Assembly: GCA_001953115.1 (NCBI GenBank)
Contig: LSSL01002812.1
Location: 1-13,275, forward strand
Length of the DNA stretch: 13,275 bases
Source of the DNA: Smittium mucronatum
Taxonomy: Eukaryota; Kickxellomycota; Harpellomycetes; Harpellales; Legeriomycetaceae
Reading direction: 5' to 3'
Shown: positions 1 to 7,979 of the stretch, piece by piece
Layout of the letters: the number at the start of each line of letters is the position of its first letter
Numbering within the stretch: the first letter of the stretch is position 1
Position numbers and translations under genes: made by a program
Notes under the pieces: model-generated
The model's input: only the letters and a program-made list of their open reading frames with translations
Database searches by the model: none
Told to the model about the DNA's origin: nothing

Positions 1-316
1 AATAAAATTAGGCTCCTACCCAAACGTGGGTATGATCGAATTGGCTCTCCTACAAATAGCTGTTAGACGCTGAGATCCGTCTGACTGTCGAACGCTGGAC
101 TTGTGCACTAGACTATGCCTCAGCTGTGCTAAACGATCGGTTCCTCCTGTTTCTAGATGGTCCTCCTCTGGAATCGCTGTCTTCCGAATCGCTGTGCGCT
201 GTATCCACTATTTTTAACCAAGAATAGTACAACGCTGTTTGAAATTTTGGTCTAGTGTACTTCGAAAAGTACAATATTAAGCCCCTAAACCACGAAATTA
301 AAAACAAATTTTGCAT
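1..316. other. GC-richer block of unknown origin (possible mobile-element relic)
   Basis: This block is visibly less AT-rich than the intergenic DNA that follows. It holds two perfect 6-bp inverted repeats with 4-base loops (17-32, TACCCA/TGGGTA; 257-272, GTACTT/AAGTAC) and a short direct repeat of AATCGCTGT near 172-202. The minus strand has a 67-codon open frame (316 to 113) whose end is rich in Ser, Asp, Glu and Arg, but I recognise no family. Composition and palindromes would suit the edge of a mobile element cut by the window, but there is no diagnostic domain, long terminal repeat pair or target-site duplication. Treat it as unclassified. Confidence 0.3.
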
Positions 317-642
317 TTTTCTACTTTGAGTTATATTGGAAAAAAGTGCATATCACCCAATTACCAATAAAGCTCCATAAAAAAAAACTGCCAATCAGGT
401 ACGGAAAAAAAGCATTAGATTTTATGACGAATCATCAATCATAAAAGCCGTAAATTTGGAAAAAATTGAGTTTACCAAATCAACATTTTTTTTCTCAGCT
501 GAAGAATCTTTTAAACGAGGTAATGGAAAAAGGATTAATTTGTAGTTGAAAGTATACTTCAGGTTCTTCCATATCGAAATAAGGATCGAATTTCAACCAT
601 CGCTAAGAAAAATCATATTCAGAAAAGGAAGTATATATAATT
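317..642. other. Intergenic region upstream of RRP43
   Basis: No gene is supported here. The stretch is AT-rich with several A runs. It ends in an A/T-rich leader directly before the RRP43 start codon. An in-frame stop codon at 604-606, with no ATG between it and 643, fixes the RRP43 start. No clear TATA box at a sensible distance was seen. Confidence 0.5.
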
Positions 643-1699
643 ATGAGCGAAGGATTATTTGAAGCCAAAGTGTTTGAAAAGGTTCATCCTTTAGAATTCC
701 ACTCTAGATTTTTTTCCAAAGGAATAAGAACGGATGGAAGACTCCTTTCAGAATTTAGAAAGATCAAGTTAACTACAGGTTATTTTACTTTATCAATTAT
801 TCGTTTATTATCTCAAAATCCTAAATTGGAGGACTTGGAAACATCTCTTTTTTTTTTTTTTTTTGGAAATCAATCAATAGGCGGAATTGGAACAGCAGAA
901 GGATCTTCAACCGTTAGAATAGGAGACACTTCTGTAGTATGTGGAATTAGAGCAGAAGTATGTGAACCTAAGCTTTCAACTCCGAATAAAGGGTTTCTAG
1001 GTATTATTTCATCCTTACTTTAAGATTCATACAGTAATTTGAATATTTCTTTTAAAAAAAAAGAAAGCTACCGTTACAGCAATGTAATTGTTACACTATC
1101 CCTTTTTTAAACTTTCAAATTTTATAGTGCCAAACGTTAAACTGAGCTCTTCGAGTAGTACCAAATATTCTGGTGGGCAGCGTGGGAATGCTGCGCAAGT
1201 GCTCAGTGAGCATATAAACTCTCTTTTCAACGAACAAGTGTTTAATCTAGAGCAATTATGCATCGAACCTGGAAAAGCATCATGGGTCTTATATGCTGAT
1301 ATTGTCTGTTTAAACTTTGATGGCTCGGTTTTAGATGCTTCAATAGTGGCTTTAACATCAGCTCTTTTAAAATTGAACCTTCCTGTTGCAACTTTCAATG
1401 CTGAAGTGGGTTCAATAACAGTGGATTCAAGCGCCAAGGATTACAGCAGTTTGTTCGTATCACAGCTGCTGTCGCCATCCACATTTTGTGTCGTCGACCA
1501 GTATTTGCTAGCGGATCCAAATGCAGATGAAGAGAATTTGGCTGATGGATTCATCACAGTTGTTTATAATGATAATGACCAAATCGTTAATATCTATAAA
1601 TTAGGGTCAACTAGTTTATCTAAAAGTACCACTAAAGAAATTTTTAGATTGTCTGAGATTAGAAAATCACAGTTGATAGATTTGTTGAGCTTAAAATAA
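643..1699 (+). CDS. RRP43: Exosome complex component RRP43 (EXOSC8), RNase PH-like ring subunit
   Basis: The gene model has three exons, 643-778, 881-1000 and 1128-1699, giving 275 aa, the same size as animal EXOSC8 (about 276 aa). RRP43 is one of six RNase PH-type subunits of the exosome ring, which channels RNA to the catalytic subunits for 3'-5' processing and decay in nucleus and cytoplasm; the eukaryotic ring is catalytically inactive. Visible signatures are HPLEFHSRFF and RTDGR (residues 15-33), the G(T)AEGS strand after intron 1, VPNV at residue 86 formed across intron 2, and the C-IEPGKASWVLY...DGSVLDA segment (about 130-156). The second RNase PH domain covers about 191-250. The HPLEF...RTDGR opening separates it from the paralogue RRP42. 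Introns 1 (779-880, 102 nt) and 2 (1001-1127, 127 nt) both fall after codon position 1. Intron 1 has no in-frame stop, so the unspliced frame reads through. The stop is TAA at 1697-1699. Confidence 0.93.
779..880 (+). other. RRP43 intron 1, length divisible by three and stop-free
   Basis: The boundaries are ACAG|gttatt and caatag|GCGG. Removing it restores a gap-free fit to the RNase PH family across LTTGGIGTAEGS. The intron is 102 nt, carries a run of 17 T (848-864) as a strong polypyrimidine tract, and encodes 34 in-frame codons without a stop, so retention would insert 34 residues rather than truncate the protein. Confidence 0.85.
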
Positions 1700-1736
1700 T
1701 TGTTATTAAAATATACTCTTTTTTTTATTATAGAAA

Positions 1737-1742
1737 AATAAA
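1737..1742 (+). terminator. Possible polyadenylation signal of RRP43
   Basis: An AATAAA hexamer lies 38 nt after the RRP43 stop codon, following a T-rich stretch. Position fits a fungal 3' end, but the hexamer is common by chance in DNA this AT-rich. Confidence 0.35.
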
Positions 1743-4700
1743 TCCCGAATGAACATACTATTTCCTATTGTATTTTTAGTATAGACTAACTGGTTTGCGT
1801 TTATCGTCATTAATAAAAAAAGAGATAAATTTTATATTAATTTATAATTTAATTTATTCATTTCCGCCAAAATATTTTCACTAACTCAAAATAGCCATTA
1901 ACTATAATAAATTCTATTTACAGACGGACTGTCTATTAATTGGGTAGAACGAATTGCGATATGTATACATATGTATTAAACCTAAGACTAGTCCCAGATC
2001 CCAAGGGTTTATATTATATTTTCATTTATAAATGAAATTCATAATAGATTTCGGTTTAATTTTTTTACATTTTTGGATGCTTTGAATAGCTAGTTATATA
2101 ATTTCGCGGATAAGTTGAGCTTAAACGTAAAAAATTCTAATTTTTAATAAGTCTTGAGGGAAATGTTCAACAGATGACCTGAATTATATAATTAGGCAGA
2201 ATTGATGCCCGAAATACTGATATCCTTTATTTGTAACAGTTTAGAAATATTTTTTGAATTTGTGGTATTTATAATCAAAGTATTCGATTTCACATTTATC
2301 GATATATTTATTCAAGCGAGATTCGTGATTTTTGTGCTAAAAAAAATAATACTTTTATTCAAAAAACCTTTCGAATCTCTAAATATAAAGAGCCTGAGTT
2401 CAAACCCGCCTTAAATACAACAATTGGAATCTAAAAAATATCTAGCAAGTAGAAAAATATTGAATATTTCTCGAAAAACTTTCGACTCTGAAAAAAAAAA
2501 GCGATGATTTTTCATTTTTAAATTAATAATGATCCATTTTCAAAAGTCTTGAATCACAGACAAATCTGTTGTTAACTCATTCAAGACTGAAAATTGGACT
2601 TTTCGAAAATGAAATATTTACACTTGATAATGACCTTTTTGATTCAAGATTTGAATAGCATTTTCAATGCATATTTTGATTATTTTTTTTATTGAAAAAA
2701 TTAAAAAATGACTTAGGTCAAGTTTAATAATTATAAAAATTATAACAACTTCAATCACGATTTCTACCGCCTTTTTTATTAATAGTAGATTTAGTGTTGA
2801 ACTAAAACACGTTAAAGCATTTAAAACAAATATCAAATCTTCAAATTTGATTAATTTTTTGAATTTTAAATGTATTCAAAAGAATTTTTTATCGGTCTCA
2901 ATTTTAATAAAAAGAAATTATACAAATTTTGCTTATAAAAAAGATATCATTCAATGTTTTATGAAAAATTAGAAAATATATATCATAATCATAAGCCCAA
3001 TAAAGTTCAAATTCTTGAGCAAGTAATTTTTTTCCTGTTCATATGTTATACAAATTTATTTATGAATGAATTCCCCTTTATTTGGATACTTTAAAATGGA
3101 AAATAATGCGACCTTAAAATAGTTAAATAGGGTAGTTTAGCAAATAATAATACTAATCAATTCGCATAAAAATACAGATTAAATAGAATTAATTCCAATA
3201 TTTTTTATTAAAAAAAATACCTCAAATACTTTAAATATCCTTTGTTAAATTAGTATCCTGTTTTCGATATTTGAAAAACTGTAATAGTCCGGCGGAAGAT
3301 AATAGTTAAAATTGTTAGTATTTCTAAAAATCTTTCGAGTTCTTATGAAAATCAATTTTAAATATATTATCTTTAAATATATAATGCGATTTCTACTTTA
3401 GTGATATTTATGAGGTAATTTTAAAATTAAAATTTTCCTATTTGATTTACGCATAATTTTTTTTGGAATTTCATAAAAATGAAAATTTGGATTTATATTA
3501 TTTAAATATTTCATCAATATTTTAATTTATTTACAATCTATTTCAGATGTTAAATTTACATTTTAAAAATAAAATAAAATTTTAATTGAGGAAAAAAGGT
3601 GTAAAAATTTAATGTCGTAAAGTGCTGATTACCGCCATAACTAAAAAAAAAACGGAATAAAAACGACTTTAAGTCGAAATGGTTTTTGGTTCAGATTATT
3701 AAATATTTCAAAAAACTCTGCTGTTTTTAAGATTTAATAAATTATAGTGATCCTAGTATCATTAACAAGGTAATTTTTTATAGTGAAATTAGAATTATAT
3801 ATTAGTATATCATCAAATTTGAAGTTGTAGCTAATTTTGATTGAAAAAAAGGTAAAACTAGTGGAGGAATAAAAAAAAAAAGAAATTCCATTCTGAAAAA
3901 TAATCTTGACATTAAAATTGAAGCATAAATCCAAAAAATGAAAAACAAATAAAACCATAAGGAAATAAAGAAAATAATGCATTTATAAAAAAAAGCAGAA
4001 TTTATAGAGATATAACATATAATTTCATTTTATTCTTAATTGATCAGCCATTTAAAAATCAATGATAAAGAAATAGGGATACCATCAAAGATTTTTTTTT
4101 GCTTTAAAAGTTATGACCATAGCTTTATCAATATAAAAAAAAAAGTGCTCCCTTTTAAAATAGAAGTTTATTTTCGATTTTAACACGAAAAAAAAAATTA
4201 TGCCAAATTTTATTGATTCAAAATATGAAGAATCAAATCACATTTTTATTTTTTGAATGATCGTTGATGTTGCAACTTTATTAAATATAAATATATAAAA
4301 AAGATACTAAATTTATGCTCTTAAAATTTTTATAATAACAGCCGCTTTAAATATATATTTAATGGTATGTACTTTCAAAACTTTAAAAAAATCAGCACTC
4401 ATAAATCTGTAAAAAATAAAAAAATCGAAAATTGTATAATTTTCTTGAAAATGGAGCTAAAAGATTATAAAAAAAAGCCCGATTTAAATAGAATAAAAAC
4501 ATTTTTAAATATCAATACATTATTGAAGGAAAGTTTTCATGAAAATTAAATCTTTCTGAACTCAAACTTATTGTCTTCAAAAAAACCTTTGCATACTTTT
4601 AGCACAATTGCTTCTTGCTACTAAACTATGACTAAAAACAAGGTTAAAAGTAAATTAAGAATAGGATATATTGTTTTCTCGGATTAAATCAAAGTAGCTA

Positions 4701-5380
4701 AGCGAAAAAAATTATCTGAATGTTTGTTTTATGCAGATTAAAACATTAAATTCATAAAAAAAAATAAAGATTTTGATAATTTTGCTGTGTGGATATAAAT
4801 TTTAACTAAAAAATAAAGTAAAAACAAGTTCAGATTTTTCCGAGTTTAAAAAGATTAATTTCACTTTATTACAAAAATTTTGTTAATCTTTAAAGCTCAA
4901 TTTTTGGGATTAAATTAACATTTAAATATTTTTTTTCCTCCTGGATACTAGTAGTTTATTATTTACAATTTTTCATATTATAACGATGATGTTGGATCTA
5001 TAGTTAATTAAAGAGTATATGTGGTAGATAGTTGTTTTATAATCACTTTAATTTAAAGAGGGTAAATAATATGGGTACAAAAAAATTTATATAAACCATT
5101 AATTTATGTATAAGTGTGTCTGATTATTCTAAATAGTCGATATTATTTAAAAAACATGGTTGAAAAATATTCTGGTTTAAAACACAGCAAGTAGGTTTTT
5201 TGGTCTATTTCAAAGAAGGGGAATATTTCAAGTGATTTTCCTTTGAGATGTATTACTATTAGGTTTTGAAAAAAGAGTTGATTTCTATATATTTTCCAAA
5301 AGGATTTTTCTAGAGTAGGTTGGGTCACTTTATTTTTTTTTTGTATCACGGAATTTTATTGTAAGATAACGTCATTAAAA
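1743..5380. other. Long, extremely AT-rich intergenic region without supported genes
   Basis: About 3.6 kb of very AT-rich sequence is full of A and T homopolymer runs. The open frames of 60-82 codons found here on both strands (for example 2202-2414 plus, 3734-3982 minus, 4367-4549 plus) have low-complexity products rich in Lys, Asn, Ile and Phe, and match no family I know. A 14-bp perfect palindrome (ATATGTATACATAT) lies at 1959-1972 and a compound hairpin at 2535-2611. I found no tRNA, rRNA or conserved protein. It looks like mutationally decayed, non-coding DNA. Confidence 0.6.
2535..2611. repeat. Compound nested inverted repeat (hairpin)
   Basis: Three nested pairings are visible. The outer arms 2535-2548 (CATTTTCAAAAGTC) and 2597-2611 (GACTTTTCGAAAATG) are complementary apart from one inserted base. 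The inner arms 2545-2554 (AGTCTTGAAT) and 2579-2588 (ATTCAAGACT) are perfect. The core is ACAGA-CAAA-TCTGT (2556-2569). The outer and inner pairings share four bases at 2545-2548, so they partly compete. The role is unknown. Confidence 0.6.
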
Positions 5381-5577
5381 ACTAGGCTGGGTCACTTATA
5401 CAAGTACGGGCAGACAAGCTTCACATAAAAAGGGTACATTTCCAGCATCAATACGGATCATTGCAAATCACCCAGGTATCGTATTGGAATCAGCACGCTT
5501 TCATCAAGTCTCCTCTGTTTTAGGAGCCAGGAATTGAAAACGATTGGCTAACTTTTGAGCTACGTGACCCTACTAGA
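5313..5577. repeat. Three copies of a TAG..GGGTCAC motif, two direct and one inverted
   Basis: TAGGTTGGGTCACTT lies near 5314-5330 and TAGGCTGGGTCACTT at 5383-5397. An inverted relative, GTGACCCTACTAG, lies at 5564-5576. The second and third would bracket a roughly 195-bp segment like short terminal inverted repeats, with CTAG at both ends. The match is short and imperfect, so a small non-autonomous transposon is only a suggestion. Confidence 0.35.
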
Positions 5578-5640
5578 CATTCATAGTTTAAGCGATGCGT
5601 CTATCTACTGTATAAAGTGACGATGAATAAAAAAAAAAGC

Positions 5641-5664
5641 TTGCAATGGTATTAGCCATCGCAA
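5641..5664. repeat. Short hairpin abutting a TTAA site
   Basis: Arms TTGCAATGG (5641-5649) and CCATCGCAA (5656-5664) pair with one G-T wobble around a 6-base loop. The hairpin ends exactly where the TTAA of the adjacent MITE candidate begins (5665). Confidence 0.45.
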
Positions 5665-5836
5665 TTAACCCTTTCCGGGCCCAACTATGCGCCTTGCCCC
5701 TATTTGCGTATATCTGATATTCTAATTGGCTCAAAAATATGATCGGCCCAATGGTATACAAATAAAATTAAACTAATATCAACATTGAGCGAAAATTGAA
5801 AGCCATTTTTTGCACCATTGCCCCTGAAAGGGGTAA
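5665..5836. mobile_element. Candidate piggyBac-like MITE flanked by TTAA / GTAA
   Basis: TTAA (5665-5668) is followed by CCCTTTCCGGGCCCAACTATGC (5669-5690). At the other side, the reverse complement of 5812-5832 reads CCCTTTCAGGGGCAATGGTGC, next to GTAA (5833-5836). About 16 of 22 positions agree, including the outer CCCTTTC and GGG. PiggyBac-family transposons target TTAA and often start with CCC, so a 164-bp non-autonomous element whose right TTAA has mutated to GTAA explains the pattern. The interior holds no reading frame. The family assignment is inference from the ends alone. Confidence 0.45.
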
Positions 5837-6119
5837 AAACCAAAATTTGGAACCAAATTGTAATAAGAAAGTTAATAAAGAGCCCCTCTTACCACTGAGA
5901 CTATGGTACTAAAAATACAAAATTTTGAAACATAGGGACCCATTCTAGGGAATTTCATGGATTGCGGCATATTAGCTAAGAATACATATAGGCAAATTTC
6001 ATTCAAGAAAATTTCCAATCAGAATATTCAATTCGCTGTATGCCTGAATAAAGGTCTGTATTTTTTATGCTATAGATGTTTATCCAGTAAAAATCCAGAT
6101 GTAAAACCCAAATTTAGTA

Positions 6120-6251
6120 TTAATTATTAACCTCGATCACTCTTTTTTTTACAATGGTTTCTGCTATTTGCCTGAGATCTTCGTTGAGAATTTGAATTGT
6201 CTGGAAAGAGACGGCCAATGAGTCAACGCTAAAACGGTTTACAAAATAGAT
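6120..6251 (-). pseudogene. Short coding-like fragment, unidentified (possible mobile-element relic)
   Basis: The minus strand is open for 43 codons, ending in TAA (6120-6122 on the plus strand). The product contains FSVDSLAVSFQTIQILNEDL followed by RQIAETIVKKR, an amphipathic, coiled-coil-like composition unlike the Lys/Asn/Ile noise elsewhere. A single TAG separates it from about 20 more in-frame codons upstream (to about 6314). It has no start codon and I recognise no family. It may be a decayed structural (Gag-like) or other transposon protein, or chance. Confidence 0.25.
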
Positions 6252-6361
6252 CTAGCGCATTATTCGCCAAAAAATAACATAAGGCAGAGTTCCAAAAAAA
6301 GAGCGAACAGCCAATCATGTAGGAGAGTGTGTTTTTTAGGCTACTGCTGGCTGCATCAATG

Positions 6362-6536
6362 TTGGCGTATGAGGATAGTGGATTTACACCGGTTTGATGA
6401 ATTGGCGTATGAGGATAGTGGATTCACGCTGGCATGGTGAATTGGCGTATGAGGATAGTGGATTCACGCTGGCATGATAAATTGGCGTATGAGGATAGTG
6501 GATTCACGCTGGTTTGATAAATTGGCGTATGAGGAT
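6362..6536. repeat. Minisatellite, 40-bp unit, about 4.4 copies
   Basis: Four complete 40-bp units start at 6362, 6402, 6442 and 6482, and a fifth is cut after 15 bases (6522-6536). Each unit begins TTGGCGTATGAGGATAGTGG. The first 20 bases are invariant in the full copies, while the distal half varies (for example GGCATGATAA versus GGTTTGATAA). The period is not a multiple of three and every frame meets stops, so it is not a protein repeat. It lies inside the mobile-element-like zone upstream of ERD2. Confidence 0.93.
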
Positions 6537-6597
6537 GGATCGCCCTTTGGGAAACTCTATGGGAATCATCTACTGATCATGAACCAATATCAATCCG

Positions 6598-6647
6598 CCT
6601 ATTAAACAGCATTTATTGACGGTTCATTTACGTGCTGTTTCAATAGG
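6598..6647. repeat. Hairpin with about 14-bp stem
   Basis: CCTATTAAACAGCA (6598-6611) is complementary to TGCTGTTTCAATAGG (6633-6647) apart from one bulged C, with a 21-base loop. It overlaps the protein-like frame at 6606-6761, so the pairing may be incidental. Confidence 0.5.
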
Positions 6648-6761
6648 TCCATGCATTTTTATTTAATTGGGCATGCTGGAATCTGTATTTCAGTGAAGCG
6701 CAATAAATGGCTGGTGTTTGTTGGCCAAGACCAATTAGTATTCGATATGGCTAATATATGA
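6606..6761 (+). pseudogene. Protein-like fragment, possibly a decayed RNase H-type domain
   Basis: A 51-codon open frame ends in TGA at 6759-6761. Its product starts with TAFIDGSF and continues through LIGHAGICISVKRNKWLVF. The D-G-S motif followed about 20 residues later by an A-G-I-x-I strand resembles the first two strands of RNase H domains found at the end of retrotransposon reverse transcriptases. The frame continues upstream across one TAA (6603-6605) for about 22 more codons, up to the minisatellite. The catalytic Glu and later Asp residues of RNase H cannot be seen, so the identification is tentative. A chance frame is possible. Confidence 0.3.
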
Positions 6762-6786
6762 ATATTTCTGCCAGTATATATAAAAG
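6731..6786 (+). promoter_or_regulatory. Possible ERD2 core promoter: CCAAT box and TATA box
   Basis: CCAAT at 6731-6735 is followed 40 nt later by TATATATAAAAG at 6775-6786, about 224 nt before the ERD2 ATG. This order and spacing suit a eukaryotic promoter with a long 5' leader. Short upstream ATGs lie in that leader. In AT-rich DNA a TATA-like string alone is weak evidence. Confidence 0.35.
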
Positions 6787-7009
6787 CACTATTGAGAGAT
6801 CAGTAATTGTCTATAGGTTGAGTCAGGTCTATTTACTTATCTATGTAGAGAATCTTTTAGCAAAACTTCTATATCAGACCGCTAGCTTCTTTGCACTATT
6901 GTTTTTCTTCCATTTACAGCGTTTTTTAAGTCCCTATTTTCCTCTGGAAGGTTGACACTGTACTAAAAGTTCTCTGTATACTTTTCCATCAAATAGACTA
7001 ATACCCAAG

Positions 7010-7742
7010 ATGAATTTGTTCAGATTATCTGCTGATTTACTGCATCTTGCCTCTATATTAATCCTTTTAGCCAAGATCATCAAAACTAAATCATGTGCAG
7101 GTATAATCTTACTTTATAAATTTACCTGTCCCTATATATTGTTTGACTTTTCATGGTTTCTCACGATTTCAAATATTCTATTTTTTCTATACAGGAATTT
7201 CTTTCAAGTCTCAGATTTTGTATCTAGTCGTTTTTCTGACCAGATATGTTAATATTTTCACGAACTTTTTTTCCGTCTACAATACTCTCATGAAAATTAT
7301 ATTTATTGGAACCACTGCATATACTGTCTATCTCATGAGATATACTTATAAATCCACTTATGATGCTGCGCTAGACACTTTTCGAATCGAATTTTTACTC
7401 ATCGGTGCTGCTATCTTCGCTTTTGTCTTCCCCGATAAACTCACCGTCATCGGCGTGTTATGGTCTTTTTCAATCTACCTTGAATCCGTTGCCATAATGC
7501 CCCAATTGTTCCAGACCCAAAGAACTGGCGAAGCAGATACCATTACTGCTCATTATATCTTCGCCCTGGGTGGCTATCGTGCCCTATACTTGCTAAACTG
7601 GGTGTATCGTTACTACGTCGAAGGCTATGTTGACTGGGTTGCCTGGCTCGCTGGAATTGTGCAGACTCTTCTTTATGCCGATTTCTTTTATATTTACTTT
7701 ACTCGTGTCCTTAAGGGCAAAAAGTTCAAACTTCCCGTTTAG
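7010..7742 (+). CDS. ERD2: ER lumen protein-retaining receptor (HDEL/KDEL receptor) ERD2
   Basis: Two exons, 7010-7100 and 7195-7742, encode 212 aa, exactly the usual length of the family. ERD2 is a seven-membrane-helix receptor that binds HDEL/KDEL-type C-terminal signals in the acidic early Golgi and returns escaped ER residents via COPI vesicles. The start MNLFR is the canonical family N-terminus. R5, H12 and R47 (in FLTRY), known ligand-pocket positions of the family, are present, as are the diagnostic stretches DTFRIEFL, WSFSIYLESVAIMPQLF, TGEADTITAHYIFALG and RALYLLNW. The C-terminus has the lysine-rich KGKKFKLP tail used for retrograde sorting. The single intron (7101-7194, 94 nt) splits the Gly codon of CAGISFKSQ after its first base. 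The intron has stops or frame shifts in reading-through frames. SEC5 begins 237 bp downstream on the same strand. Confidence 0.96.
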
Positions 7743-7928
7743 CTTCTTTTATCCAATTAATTCCCTTACATTTCATGCATTATTTGTTTGTCCAATCTGA
7801 TTTCTATTTTGTTTGTCAATTTCCCGTGCCTTTAATTTTATCGTATCATTTGCGATCTTTTTTTTCTATATTTAGTATCTAAACATAAAACATACTAAAA
7901 GATAAATTATCAATCCTGTTCTCATCAC

Positions 7929-7944
7929 TATCGATATCGATATC
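7929..7944. repeat. TATCGA microrepeat in the ERD2-SEC5 interval
   Basis: TATCGATATCGATATC consists of two overlapping copies of the self-complementary octamer TATCGATA (7929-7936 and 7935-7942). It lies about 40 nt before the SEC5 start and is followed by a pyrimidine-rich stretch typical of fungal promoters or leaders. It could be a transcription-factor site or a simple repeat. Confidence 0.5.
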
Positions 7945-7979
7945 GCTATCCCTCCCTCTTCTTCTATTGTATTTTCATC

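Noticed and set aside
1096..1437. 113-codon minus-strand open frame
   Set aside because: It is antisense to RRP43 exon 3, which is a firmly recognised coding exon; the frame is a shadow.
2370..2412. GTTCAAACCC string resembling a tRNA B-box
   Set aside because: The flanking bases do not form a T-arm stem and no A-box or acceptor stem lies upstream at the right distance.
4367..4549. Lys/Asn-rich 60-codon plus-strand frame
   Set aside because: The product is what A-rich sequence gives by chance; no promoter, splice sites or family match support it.
5143..5349. 68-codon minus-strand open frame
   Set aside because: No recognisable motif, AT-rich composition, and part of it derives from the repeated GGGTCAC region.
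46..6330. Shared TGTAGGAGAG string (minus strand near 46-55 and plus strand near 6318-6328) as a pair of LTR ends
   Set aside because: A 10-base match is expected many times by chance in 13 kb, and the similarity does not extend convincingly beyond it.
6362..6536. CRISPR-like array
   Set aside because: The 40-bp units are directly adjacent with no unique spacers, and the DNA is eukaryotic; it is a minisatellite.
6758..6955. 65-codon plus-strand open frame before ERD2
   Set aside because: The hydrophobic, low-complexity product has no family resemblance and overlaps the likely ERD2 promoter and leader.
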